Source: Streptomyces sp. NBC_01431 (GTDB taxonomy: Bacteria > Actinomycetota > Actinomycetes > Streptomycetales > Streptomycetaceae). From it: 64,000 bases of DNA. The position numbers and the translations under genes were made by a program. The notes under the pieces are model-generated. The model saw only the letters and a program-made list of their open reading frames with translations, had not been told where the DNA came from and did not search any database. Shown here piece after piece: positions 1 through 8,199 of this stretch. Positions within the stretch are counted from its first letter, which is position 1. Each line of letters starts with the position of its first letter. The stretch is taken from NCBI RefSeq assembly GCF_036231355.1, contig NZ_CP109496.1:6696001-6760000 (forward strand), written 5' to 3'.

Positions 1-257
1 TCGACGCCCAGGGGCGCCGGGTCGGGCGCGATCTGGGCGAGCGCTGCATCACCGTCGAGGCCGACCGGCTTCGCCGGATCCCGGAGGTCGTCGCGATCGC
101 GGGCGGCCAGCGCAAGGCGTCCGCGATCGACGCGGTCCTGCGGTCCGGGCTCGTGACGAGCCTGGTCACGGACACGGCCGCGGCGGACTTCCTCCTCAAC
201 GAGACCGGCCCCCAGCCCCGGCCCGCGCTGGACCGCGCGGACCCGGACGGGGTCTGA
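1..257 (+). CDS. SorC/DeoR-type sugar-binding transcriptional regulator, C-terminal end only
   Basis: The reading frame is open from the left edge (first whole codon at base 3) to a TGA at 255-257, giving 84 visible residues. The segment AGGQRKASAIDAVLRSGLV followed by VTDTAAADFLL is typical of the end of the sugar-phosphate-binding domain of SorC-family regulators, where the lysine helps bind a phosphorylated effector. The N-terminal helix-turn-helix lies outside the window, so the target genes cannot be judged. It converges on the amidohydrolase gene, whose stop lies 19 bases away. Confidence 0.72.
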   Translation, partial: DAQGRRVGRDLGERCITVEADRLRRIPEVVAIAGGQRKASAIDAVLRSGLVTSLVTDTAAADFLLNETGPQPRPALDRADPDGV

Positions 258-276
258 CCACCCGCACGGGGCGGGG

Positions 277-1362
277 TCAGTACAGCCGCTCCGCGTTTTC
301 CGCGGACACGAGGCGGGCCACCCGCCCGGCGTCCTCGGCCGACCAACTCCCGGACGCGGTCCACCCGTTGAGGAGCCGGTCCAGGGCGTCCTGGTAGAGA
401 CGGGCGCCCACCACGTACAGCTCGGCCAGACCGTAGGCGTCCGTCGAGAAGAGCAGCTTGCCGAACGGGGCCAGTTCGAGGAACTCGGCGAGCACCGCCC
501 CGGCGCGCGCCCCGGTGTGCGAGAGCGAGAGGCCCACGTCCGCGTACACATGCGGATACACCTGCGCCAGATAGCCCGCGCCGCGGTGGTACGGGTAGCC
601 GTGCAGCAGGACCAGGCGGCAGCCCGTCGGTCGGACGGCCCGGATGAAATCGGTGAGCAGCAGCGGATCGCAGCGGTGCAGCCGCAGATCGGGGTCGCCG
701 AACCCGGTGTGCAACTGGAGCGGCAGCCCCGTCGCCGCCGCCGACCACAGCAGATGGCGTAGCAGCACGGGATCGGTGAGCCGGCCCGCACCGGCCGCCA
801 GCCAGGCGGCGGTGGCGGCGCGGAGCTCGGCCGGGCCCGGCGGCTCGGGGGCGAGATCCAGGCCATGGCGGTAGCCGGCGACCGATTTGAAGCCCGCCGC
901 CGTGCGGGCGGCCGCCCCGACGGCGTCGGCGAGGGCCACCAGGAACTGGTCCGGATCCGGCGTCGCCTCGGCGGCGATGGTTTCCGCCAGGAGTTCCAGG
1001 CGTACGATCTCGCGCGCGGTGGCCCCGCTCAGCTCGGCGAGCTCCGCCGGGCTCGTCAGGTCGCCCGGCAGACCGGTGTCCACCAGGAACGCGGTGATGC
1101 CGCTGGCGCTCAGGAGCAGCTGGTTGGCCTCCCGGGCGCCCACCTCGTGGCGGCGGGCCAGATAGCGCTCCGGCGGGCAGTGCGCTTCCAGACCGAGCAG
1201 CGGCGGGCACCAGCGGCGCACCGCGAAGCCGAGCTGGGTGTCGAAGAAACTGGTGCCGGGCGCGGCCGGGGCGTCCGACTCGGTCAGGAACGACGCGAAG
1301 AGCGCGTCGTCGGGATCGGAGCGCAGCACGCCGTGGCAGTGGTGGTCGACCAGCGGCGGCAT
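277..1362 (-). CDS. Amidohydrolase family 2 metal-dependent hydrolase
   Basis: A 361-residue TIM-barrel hydrolase of the amidohydrolase-2 type. The N-terminal DHHCHG (residues 6-11) supplies the first metal-binding histidines; later HTGFGD (about 220), LLHGYPYHR (about 255) and FSTDAYG (about 310) give the remaining histidines and the metal-ligand aspartate. It starts with ATG directly after the stop of the glutamine-synthetase-like gene, with no spacer, so the two are surely co-transcribed. The same pairing occurs as one fused protein in fungal FluG and in bacterial amine-catabolic loci. The natural inference is that it hydrolyses a gamma-glutamylated or related amide product, but the substrate is not visible from sequence. 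Confidence 0.85.
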   Translation of the reverse strand: MPPLVDHHCHGVLRSDPDDALFASFLTESDAPAAPGTSFFDTQLGFAVRRWCPPLLGLEAHCPPERYLARRHEVGAREANQLLLSASGITAFLVDTGLPGDLTSPAELAELSGATAREIVRLELLAETIAAEATPDPDQFLVALADAVGAAARTAAGFKSVAGYRHGLDLAPEPPGPAELRAATAAWLAAGAGRLTDPVLLRHLLWSAAATGLPLQLHTGFGDPDLRLHRCDPLLLTDFIRAVRPTGCRLVLLHGYPYHRGAGYLAQVYPHVYADVGLSLSHTGARAGAVLAEFLELAPFGKLLFSTDAYGLAELYVVGARLYQDALDRLLNGWTASGSWSAEDAGRVARLVSAENAERLY

Positions 1363-2712
1363 TCAGTACCTCCCGCGGGTGGCTTCGGCGATCTCCCGCG
1401 GCGTCAGGCCGTCGAAGAGCTTCGTCTCGGCCTGGCGCACCGCGGTGACCGCCTCGAAGAGCGGATCGCCGAGCGCCTCGCGCAGCACCGCCGATCCGGT
1501 GAAGTGCCCGAGCGCCTCGGGGAGCGAGGAGGGGAGCCTTCGTTGCCCGTGCAGGTGGACGGGGTCGCCCGACACCGGCTCGGGCAGGCGCAGGCCCGCG
1601 TCGATCCCGGCGAGCCCCGCGGCGATCACCGCTCCGGTCACCAGGTACGGGTTGGCGGCCGGGTCGAAGCACTTGACCTCCGCGTTCGCGGCGTCCTCGG
1701 CGCCGGGTGGCCCGGCGATGAAGCGCAGCGCCGCCTCCCGGTTCTCCAGACCCCAGCACTGGAAGGCCCCCGCCCAGCGTGACGGCGCGAGGCGGAGGTA
1801 GCTCGCGGGGGAGGGGGCGCCGATGGCGAGCAGCGCGGGCAGCGCGTCCAGGATCCCGGCGAGGAAGGCCTCGCTGGTCGCGCTCATGTCGAACGGGCCC
1901 TCGCCGCCCCGGCACAGGTTGCGGCCGCCCTGCCAGAGGCTGAGGTGGAGGTGGCCGCCGTTGCCCACCCCGTCGGGGTCGATCACCGGCCCGAACCAGG
2001 CCGCGAGGCCGTGCCGGAGCGAGACCGCCCGGATCGTCTCGCGGACCAGCACCGCGAGGTCCGCGGCTCCCACCGGGTCGGACGGCGCGACCGACACCTC
2101 GAACTGGCCCGGGGTGTACTCCGGATGGATCTGGAGCACCTCCACGCCCTGCGCCGCGAGCGCGCCGAACACGTCGGCGACGTACTCCGAGCGCTCGACG
2201 ACGCGCGCCATCCCGTACGCCGGGCCCGCCAGCGGCGGGTCGACCATCCACTCCGTCTCGAAGCCCATCCGCAGCTCGATGCCGTGCCCCGCCGCACGCT
2301 CCGCCATCCGCCGGGCGAACTGCCGCTGGCAGGCGGTGTACGGCTGCCCCGACTGCTCGAAGCGGTCGACCGGCGCCCACGCCCAGCCGGGCTGGGCATG
2401 GAGCACGGTGAGCCGCTCCAGGTCGGGGATCAGCCGCAGATCGCCGTCCGGGCCGCCGATGTGCGGGCTGCTGGTGACGGAGTCGTCCACCAGGTACACG
2501 TCGAAGACCGGCGACATGCCCACCCCGTGCGCGGCGACCTGGGGCAGCCGGGCGGTCGGGACGGCCTTGACGCGGGTGAGACCCGCCACATCCACCCAGG
2601 TCAGCGCGACAGCCCGGATCCCTTCCACGGTCAGCCGGGCGGCCTCGATCCTGGCCGCCCCCGCCCGTTCCCGCGCCTGCTCCTGCTGCCTTGCGCCATG
2701 ACCCTGCTCCAC
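1363..2712 (-). CDS. Glutamine synthetase-like gamma-glutamyl-amine ligase
   Basis: A 449-residue member of the glutamine synthetase superfamily. GFETEWMVD carries metal-binding glutamates, NGGHLHLSLW is the signature loop with its metal histidine, and RWAGAFQCWGLENREAALR plus ANPYLVTGA are the ATP/metal half of the catalytic funnel. It lacks the C-terminal adenylylation segment of true GlnA and diverges from housekeeping enzymes, as do actinobacterial GlnA2/3/4-type enzymes that glutamylate polyamines or ethanolamine. The GTG start lies 4 bases after the ligase stop and has GGGAGG upstream. With the amidohydrolase next door, a role in utilising an amine is likely; which amine is unknown. The N-terminal 25 residues are low-complexity and the true start could be further in. 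Confidence 0.85.
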   Translation of the reverse strand: MEQGHGARQQEQARERAGAARIEAARLTVEGIRAVALTWVDVAGLTRVKAVPTARLPQVAAHGVGMSPVFDVYLVDDSVTSSPHIGGPDGDLRLIPDLERLTVLHAQPGWAWAPVDRFEQSGQPYTACQRQFARRMAERAAGHGIELRMGFETEWMVDPPLAGPAYGMARVVERSEYVADVFGALAAQGVEVLQIHPEYTPGQFEVSVAPSDPVGAADLAVLVRETIRAVSLRHGLAAWFGPVIDPDGVGNGGHLHLSLWQGGRNLCRGGEGPFDMSATSEAFLAGILDALPALLAIGAPSPASYLRLAPSRWAGAFQCWGLENREAALRFIAGPPGAEDAANAEVKCFDPAANPYLVTGAVIAAGLAGIDAGLRLPEPVSGDPVHLHGQRRLPSSLPEALGHFTGSAVLREALGDPLFEAVTAVRQAETKLFDGLTPREIAEATRGRY

Positions 2713-2716
2713 CGGT

Positions 2717-4261
2717 TCAATCCCTCCCGCCGCGCAGTGCGATGACTGTCGCGACCGTGTCCGCGTCCGAGGCGCTCTTGTCCTCGCGATAGCGCACTAC
2801 CCGCGCGAAGCGCAGTGTCACCCCCTCCGGGTAACGCGATGATCTCTGTACGCCGTCGAAGGCCACCTCGACGACGAGTTCCGGCCGCACCCGCACCCCC
2901 CAGGGCTCCTCGGCGACCGCCAACTCCCGCAGTCGCTCGGTCTGCCAGGCGAGCAGCGTGTCGGTGAGGCCCTTGAACGTCTTGCCGAGCATCGCGAACG
3001 TGCCGTCCGGGCGGCGCGCCCCCAGATGGAGATTGGAGAGCGTGCCGGTGCGCCGGCCGTGCCCCCACTCGGCCGCCAGGACCACCAGGTCCAGCGTGTG
3101 CACGGGTTTGACCTTCAGCCAGGAGGCGCCGCGCCGCCCCGCCGCGTACGCCGAGTCCAGCGCTTTGAGCACCACGCCCTCGTGCCCGCGCTCCAGCGTG
3201 GCGGCGTTGAACTCCTGGGCCGCTCCGCGCAGTTCGGGATCGGCCGGATCCGCGATCACCACCCGCCGTACGCGCCGGGGCTCGGGTGCGATGCGGGCGA
3301 GTTCCGCGTGCCGCTCCCGGACCGGCAGATCGAGCAGGTCCCGGCCGTCCACCGACAGCAGGTCGAAGAACACCGGCAGCAGTGGCAGCCGGTTCTGGGC
3401 GGCCTCGACGTCCAGCCGGGAGCCGACGCGCCCCGCGATGTCCTGGAACGACCGGGGCCGCCCGGCCGGATCCAGTGCGATCACCTCGCCGTCGAGCACC
3501 GCGCGCTGTGCCGCCAACTCCCGTGCGGCGGCCACCACTTCGGGCAGCCGGTCGGTGATGTCGTCCAGGGTGCGGGTGAAGACCCGTACCGAACTCCCGT
3601 CCTTGTGGACCTGGGCGCGGATGCCGTCGAGCTTCTCCTCGACCGCGCACGGGCCGAGCCGGTCGAGCGCCTCGGCCACGTCCTTCGCGCTCTGCGCGAG
3701 CATCGGCAGGACGGGGCGGCCCACATCGAGCCGGAAGGCGGCCAGCGCGGCGGGGCCCTCGGCGAGCAGGGCGCGGGCCACGGTGCCGAGCGAGCCGCCC
3801 AGCATCACGGCGCGCCGCACGTCCGCCGACGGTGCGCCGGCCGCCGCCGCGAGGCCCTCCACCGCCGCCGCGTCCAGCGCGCCCTGCCGCACCTCACCGA
3901 CGATCAGCGCGACCAGGAAGTCCTGCTCGACCTCGGTGGCCGCCGCCATCAGCTCGCCGGCCAGCCGCTTGCGCTCGCCCTGTGCGCCCGTCCCGGCCAC
4001 CGCCGAGATCGCGTCCAGCCGCTCGTCGACCTCCCGGACGGTGAGCCGGGCCGAAGCGGCGGGCGGCGGGCGGTCCTTGAGGGTGTTCCAGCCGAGCCCG
4101 GTGCGCCGCTGTGGCAGCCGGCCCGCCAGATACGTCACCACCAGCGGCGCCTCGTCGGGCTCGGTGTCCCTGAACAGCCGGGCGAGCAGGGCGGACTTCT
4201 CCGAGCGCGACGCGGTGGCGGCGATCTCGGCCGAGGTTCTTGCCACGTCGGCGAGCAGCAT
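2717..4261 (-). CDS. ATP-dependent DNA ligase (LigB type)
   Basis: A stand-alone ATP-dependent DNA ligase of about 514 residues. The adenylation motif KLDGIR sits near residue 205; its lysine takes AMP from ATP. An N-terminal DNA-binding domain precedes it. The C-terminal OB domain includes LKVKPVHTLDLVVLAAEWGHG and ends with the RYREDKSASD segment typical of the LigB/LigC group. There is no polymerase or nuclease domain, so it is not LigD. I chose the ATG at 4261, which begins MLLADVARTS; an in-frame start 8 codons upstream (4285) is possible. It leads the minus-strand set into the glutamine-synthetase-like gene with a 4-base gap, and is divergent from the RNase gene. Confidence 0.88.
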   Translation of the reverse strand: MLLADVARTSAEIAATASRSEKSALLARLFRDTEPDEAPLVVTYLAGRLPQRRTGLGWNTLKDRPPPAASARLTVREVDERLDAISAVAGTGAQGERKRLAGELMAAATEVEQDFLVALIVGEVRQGALDAAAVEGLAAAAGAPSADVRRAVMLGGSLGTVARALLAEGPAALAAFRLDVGRPVLPMLAQSAKDVAEALDRLGPCAVEEKLDGIRAQVHKDGSSVRVFTRTLDDITDRLPEVVAAARELAAQRAVLDGEVIALDPAGRPRSFQDIAGRVGSRLDVEAAQNRLPLLPVFFDLLSVDGRDLLDLPVRERHAELARIAPEPRRVRRVVIADPADPELRGAAQEFNAATLERGHEGVVLKALDSAYAAGRRGASWLKVKPVHTLDLVVLAAEWGHGRRTGTLSNLHLGARRPDGTFAMLGKTFKGLTDTLLAWQTERLRELAVAEEPWGVRVRPELVVEVAFDGVQRSSRYPEGVTLRFARVVRYREDKSASDADTVATVIALRGGRD

Positions 4262-4332
4262 GCATCCATCGTGACCCGAAAACATTCACCAACGCATTCG
4301 CTCAGGCCGCCGTTCGATGGCAGCATCGGGGC

Positions 4333-4755
4333 ATGATCAACAGGTTCGCCCGGATCGCCCTCGCCTCAGTGCTGGCGTGTCTCGCCGTGCTCCTGGTGGG
4401 CTGCGGCGGCAAGGACAGCGCGAAACCCGCGAGCGCCCCGCCGTCCGCGGCCGGCTCAGCGCCCGCGTGGGTCAAGGGCCGGGCCACGGTTCAGGCCGAC
4501 CGTCTGCCGCCCGAGGCGCAACGCACCCTCCAGCTCATCGACAAGGGCGGCCCGTTCCCGTACAGCAAGGACGGCGCGGTGTTCGGCAACTTCGAGAAGG
4601 CCCTGCCGCAGCAGAAGCGCGGCTACTACCACGAGTACACCGTCGACACCCCCAACTCCCGCGACCGCGGCGCCCGTCGCCTCGTCACCGGGCAGGGTGG
4701 CGAGATCTACTACACCGGGGACCACTACAAGACGTTCAAGGCGGTGCTGCGATGA
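4333..4755 (+). CDS. Barnase/RNase Sa-family guanyl ribonuclease with lipoprotein signal
   Basis: A 140-residue secreted endoribonuclease of the RNase Sa/barnase fold. Residues 1-20 form a signal peptide ending in the lipobox-like LLVGC, which predicts lipid attachment rather than free secretion. In the mature part, YHEYTVDTP carries the catalytic glutamate, ARRLVTG the arginine and YYTGDHYKTF the catalytic histidine, so the active site looks intact. I chose the ATG at 4333 because the signal peptide begins there. Its stop overlaps the start of the barstar gene (ATGA), so the inhibitor is made by coupled translation. Possible roles are extracellular RNA scavenging or a surface toxin; the sequence does not decide. 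Confidence 0.9.
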   Translation: MINRFARIALASVLACLAVLLVGCGGKDSAKPASAPPSAAGSAPAWVKGRATVQADRLPPEAQRTLQLIDKGGPFPYSKDGAVFGNFEKALPQQKRGYYHEYTVDTPNSRDRGARRLVTGQGGEIYYTGDHYKTFKAVLR

Positions 4756-5099
4756 CGGCCGACCCGTACGACGGACTGCTCGCCGGTGCCCGCGCCGAGG
4801 GCTGGGCCACCCAGGTGCTCGACCTCGCCGGGGTCACCGGCAAGGCCGCCCTCATGGACCGCTTCGCCCGCGCCCTGCACCTGCCCGACTGGTTCGGCCG
4901 CAACTGGGACGCGCTGGCCGACTCGCTCGGCGACCTGCCCGCCCGCCCCGGCGCCGACCGCGGCCTGCTCCTCCTCGTCACCGGCTGGCAGGGGTACGCC
5001 GAAACACGGCCAGAGGAGTGGGCGGTGGCCCGCGAGGTGATGGACGCGGCCACCGGCCCCGAACTGTGCGTCCTGCTCGCGCTCGGAGGATCGCACTAG
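4752..5099 (+). CDS. Barstar-family ribonuclease inhibitor
   Basis: A 115-residue barstar-like protein, expected to bind and block the active site of the RNase encoded immediately upstream. Barstar features are the DRFARALHLPDWFGRNWDALADSLGDL core, whose aromatic and acidic residues form the inhibitory helix, followed by a strand (LLLLVTGW). It starts with ATG at 4752, inside the stop of the RNase gene, and has no signal peptide. It therefore stays in the cytoplasm and protects the producer, while the RNase is exported. Confidence 0.9.
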   Translation: MTADPYDGLLAGARAEGWATQVLDLAGVTGKAALMDRFARALHLPDWFGRNWDALADSLGDLPARPGADRGLLLLVTGWQGYAETRPEEWAVAREVMDAATGPELCVLLALGGSH

Positions 5100-5227
5100 G
5101 CCCGGGTTCCCAGTCCTGGACGTTCGGACCGGGCGGCGCAATCGTACGAACATGGGACAATGAACTACGTGCTCTTCCCCTGGCTGAAATGCCTGGGGCC
5201 ACCTCGAACGACTGGGATGTTCAGCAC

Positions 5228-6670
5228 GTGCGTTTCCTCAACGACATCAAGCCGCCGTACGACCTGACGTACGACGACGTGTTCATGGTGCCGAGCCGCT
5301 CCGCGGTGGGCTCCCGCCAGGGCGTCGACCTCACCTCCCCCGACGGCACGGGCACCACCATTCCGCTCGTCGTCGCCAACATGACCGCGATCGCCGGCCG
5401 CCGCATGGCCGAGACCGTGGCCCGCCGCGGCGGCATCGTCGTGATCCCCCAGGACATCCCGATCGAGGTCGTCACCGACGTCATCACCTGGGTCAAGACC
5501 CGCCACCACGTCCTCGACACGCCGATCGTGCTCGCCCCGACGCAGACGGTCGCCGACGCGCTGGCCCTGCTGCCGAAGCGGGCGCACAACGCCGGGGTCG
5601 TCGTCGACGCCGACCAGAAGCCGATCGGTGTCGTCACCGACGCCGACCTGACGGGCGTGGACCGCTTCACCCAGCTGTCCGAGGTCATGTCCAAGGACCT
5701 GCTGCTCCTGGACGCGGACATCGACCCGCGCGAGGCCTTCAACAAGCTGGACGGCGCCAACCGCCGCTACGCCCCCGCCGTGGACAAGGACGGCCGCCTG
5801 GCCGGCATCCTGACCCGCAAGGGCGCCCTGCGCGCGACGCTCTACACCCCGGCCACCGACGCCAACGGCAAGCTGCGCATCGCCGCCGCCGTCGGCATCA
5901 ACGGCGACGTGGCCGGCAAGGCCAAGCAGCTCCTGGACGCCGGCGCGGACACCATCGTGGTGGACACCGCGCACGGCCACCAGGAGTCGATGATCGCCGC
6001 GATCAAGGCCGTCCGCGGCCTCGATCCGCAGGTCCCGATCGTGGCAGGCAACATCGTCGCCGCCGAGGGCGTGCGCGACCTCATCGCGGCCGGCGCGGAC
6101 ATCATCAAGGTCGGCGTGGGTCCCGGCGCCATGTGCACCACGCGCATGATGACCGGAGTGGGCCGCCCGCAGTTCTCCGCGGTCCTGGAGTGCGCCGCCG
6201 AGGCCAAGAAGTTCGGCAAGCACGTCTGGGCCGACGGTGGCGTGCGGCACCCGCGCGACGTGGCCATGGCGCTCGCCGCCGGTGCCTCCAACGTCATGAT
6301 CGGCTCCTGGTTCGCGGGTACCTACGAGTCCCCGGGCGACCTCCACACCTCCGCCGAGGGCCACCTCTACAAGGAGTCCTTCGGCATGGCCTCCGCGCGC
6401 GCGGTCAAGAACCGCACGAGCGACGAGTCGGCCTACGACCGCGCCCGCAAGGCGCTGTTCGAGGAGGGCATCTCCACCTCGCGCATGTTCCTCGACCCGG
6501 GCCGGCCGGGCGTCGAGGACCTGATCGACTCGATCATCGCGGGCGTCCGCTCCTCCTGCACCTACGCCGGTGCCTCCTCGCTCGCCGAGTTCGAGGAGAA
6601 GGCCGTCGTCGGCATCCAGTCCGCCGCCGGTTACGCGGAGGGCAAGCCGCTCCACGCCAGCTGGAGCTAA
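5228..6670 (+). CDS. guaB1: GuaB1-family IMP dehydrogenase-related protein (probable GMP reductase)
   Basis: A 480-residue TIM-barrel enzyme with an inserted pair of CBS domains at about residues 95-210. GVGPGAMCTTRMMTGVGRPQ carries the catalytic cysteine loop shared by IMP dehydrogenase and GMP reductase. The opening RFLNDIKPPYDLTYDDVFMVPSRS matches the actinobacterial GuaB1 family rather than canonical GuaB2, and the mycobacterial GuaB1 is a CBS-containing GMP reductase (purine salvage, GMP to IMP). I chose the GTG at 5228; an ATG 13 codons upstream (5189) is in frame but adds a non-conserved tail. A strong terminator follows. Confidence 0.88.
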   Translation: MRFLNDIKPPYDLTYDDVFMVPSRSAVGSRQGVDLTSPDGTGTTIPLVVANMTAIAGRRMAETVARRGGIVVIPQDIPIEVVTDVITWVKTRHHVLDTPIVLAPTQTVADALALLPKRAHNAGVVVDADQKPIGVVTDADLTGVDRFTQLSEVMSKDLLLLDADIDPREAFNKLDGANRRYAPAVDKDGRLAGILTRKGALRATLYTPATDANGKLRIAAAVGINGDVAGKAKQLLDAGADTIVVDTAHGHQESMIAAIKAVRGLDPQVPIVAGNIVAAEGVRDLIAAGADIIKVGVGPGAMCTTRMMTGVGRPQFSAVLECAAEAKKFGKHVWADGGVRHPRDVAMALAAGASNVMIGSWFAGTYESPGDLHTSAEGHLYKESFGMASARAVKNRTSDESAYDRARKALFEEGISTSRMFLDPGRPGVEDLIDSIIAGVRSSCTYAGASSLAEFEEKAVVGIQSAAGYAEGKPLHASWS

Positions 6671-6689
6671 GCGCTCTCCGCGCCGTGTG

Positions 6690-6725
6690 ACGGCCCCCGT
6701 GAATCTCCTTGATTCCGGGGGCCGT
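6690..6725 (+). terminator. Terminator after guaB1
   Basis: A perfect 10-base stem (ACGGCCCCCG at 6690-6699 with CGGGGGCCGT at 6716-6725) encloses a 16-base loop, 20 bases after the guaB1 stop. No long T run follows, as is usual in Streptomyces. Confidence 0.75.
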
Positions 6726-6781
6726 TGACGTACCGGGCCGTGGGCATGCCGGGCCGTTGACGTGCCGGTCCGTGGTGTGCC
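6719..6781. repeat. Short tandem duplication downstream of guaB1
   Basis: Two adjacent copies of a unit of about 32 bases, 6719-6750 and 6751-6781. Both begin GGGCCGTTGACGT and end in GCC, with about six differences. The first copy starts inside the right arm of the guaB1 terminator. The repeat fills the gap between guaB1 and the convergent SGNH hydrolase gene; no function is apparent. Confidence 0.6.
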
Positions 6782-6798
6782 GGGCGGTCGGCGCGTCC

Positions 6799-7863
6799 TC
6801 AGAGGATTTCGCGCAGGGCCGCCGTCACCGCGGCCGCGATCCGGGCATGTCCCGAGTCGTTGGGGTGCAGACCGTCCGCGAGGTCGTCGGGGCCGAGCAG
6901 ATCCCGGCCGGGCAGCACGTGCAGCCGGTCGTCACCGCACCCGATCAGATCCCGGCCCGCCTCCTCCATCGCGGTGCGCAGCTCGGCCAGGGTGGCGCCC
7001 AGCTGGTTCGCCGAGGCCTCCGCCTCCGGGCGCAGCACGGGGGAGAGCAGCAGGACCGGAACGTCCGGATGGCCCAGGCGTATGAGCCGGACGAACGCCA
7101 GCGTCGTCTCATAGAGCAAAGTGGCCGAAAAAGGCGTACGAGACCAGCAGTTGGTGCCGAAGGCGAGGGTGATGGCATCGGCCGGAAGGCGTGCGAGCTG
7201 TTCGGCGGTGGGGAGTTCGCCGCGGGCCCCGCCCGCGTAGCCGAGGTTCACCGTGTCCAGGCCGAGCGCGCGGCCCGCGACGGCCGGCCAGGCGTGCGCG
7301 GGCCTGGTCGACCACCAGCCCTCGGTGATGGAGTCGCCGTGCACCACCCAGCGCGGCCCGCGCGGGGCCGGCGCCATGGCGCCTCCGACTCCGCGCACCG
7401 CGAGGATCAGCGGGCCCTGCGCCTCGGGCGGGTGAATGGTGAACGGCCCGTCACAGGGCGGAAGTTGAAGGCGTACGTAGCCCTCCTCCAGTGGCGCTGG
7501 GGCGCTCTCGCCGAGGCAGCGGTCGCCCTGCCAGAGCGCGAAGGTGTGCGCGAGTTCGTGCAGCGCCTCGGCGGGCTCCGGGACCCGTGCGCGGTAGCGG
7601 ATCTCGACGGCCGACGCGCCGTGCGCCGTGAACTCGATCCGCATCCCGATGGGCAGCGCGGCCCGCTCGCCGGTGTCCCACGGCAGCCGCATCGCGTCCT
7701 CGGGGTCCGCGCGCACCGCCCGCCCCTCGGCGTCGAGCCAGGCCACCCCGCGCAGAAAAGGGGCTGGATCCAGCCATCTCGAACCGTCGGTCCCGCGCCC
7801 CTCGGGACCTGTCTCGGTGCCCTGCTCCGCCGCCCATGTCCCGCCCCGCACATCCGGCTCCAT
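6799..7863 (-). CDS. SGNH/GDSL-family hydrolase with N-terminal carbohydrate-esterase-like domain
   Basis: About 354 residues. The C-terminal half is an SGNH esterase domain: HGDSITEG holds the nucleophilic serine, YAGGARG the glycine block, FGTNCWS the asparagine block, and DGLHPNDSGH the catalytic aspartate and histidine. The N-terminal half (about residues 1-165) is beta-rich, as in two-domain acetylesterases acting on carbohydrates. There is no signal peptide, so it probably acts in the cytoplasm. I chose the ATG at 7863; a TTG ten codons upstream (7893) is possible. It converges on guaB1 and is divergent from the permease gene. Confidence 0.82.
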   Translation of the reverse strand: MEPDVRGGTWAAEQGTETGPEGRGTDGSRWLDPAPFLRGVAWLDAEGRAVRADPEDAMRLPWDTGERAALPIGMRIEFTAHGASAVEIRYRARVPEPAEALHELAHTFALWQGDRCLGESAPAPLEEGYVRLQLPPCDGPFTIHPPEAQGPLILAVRGVGGAMAPAPRGPRWVVHGDSITEGWWSTRPAHAWPAVAGRALGLDTVNLGYAGGARGELPTAEQLARLPADAITLAFGTNCWSRTPFSATLLYETTLAFVRLIRLGHPDVPVLLLSPVLRPEAEASANQLGATLAELRTAMEEAGRDLIGCGDDRLHVLPGRDLLGPDDLADGLHPNDSGHARIAAAVTAALREIL

Positions 7864-8199
7864 GGGGCCGGACCCTGCAACACCTCCGGCCAACTGTCAA
7901 TGGCGCCCTGTGGGCGACCCTGAGCAGGCCCGACGCACGGATCGAACGTTGATGTGCAACAAACACCCATCCGCCGCACTTGTGCGCAATGATCAACCGT
8001 CGATGCGCAAGGTTGCTGCATTACGACTGGGAAGCAGAAACCCATAAGGTTCTCGCCGTACGTGGAGTGGCGGGGACCGCCTGCTCGGCGGAACCGGCCA
8101 CGGGAAGGCTCCATGCTGCCCGAAATATCCCTGAATGCGGGAAGGCCGGGCCGTCGTGGTCACCCGCCGCCCGATCGGCAGCGATAAGGAGCCACCTCA
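7864..8199. promoter_or_regulatory. Divergent promoter region of SGNH hydrolase and amino-acid permease
   Basis: This 336-base gap has no gene. Its middle (about 7940-8060) is A/T-richer than its surroundings, as expected for a promoter. It holds the GCAA-box array listed separately. The permease ribosome-binding site AAGGAG lies at 8187-8192, ahead of the GTG at 8200. Confidence 0.55.
7948..8016 (+). promoter_or_regulatory. Array A of three GCAA boxes, candidate Lrp operator
   Basis: Three boxes containing GCAA occur at 7956, 7986 and 8007 (contexts ATGTGCAACAA, TGCGCAATGATC, ATGCGCAAGGTT), spaced 30 and 21 bases apart. That is three and two helical turns. Box 1 also lies in GTTG-N5-CAAC and box 2 in TTGTGCGCAA, short inverted repeats of the kind Lrp/AsnC proteins bind. 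A second array with nearly the same spacing lies before the amidase gene. Confidence 0.45.

Noticed and set aside
4697..5227. Upstream extension of the guaB1 frame over the barstar gene
   Set aside because: The extension overlaps a recognised barstar in another frame; conserved GuaB1 sequence begins at the GTG at 5228.
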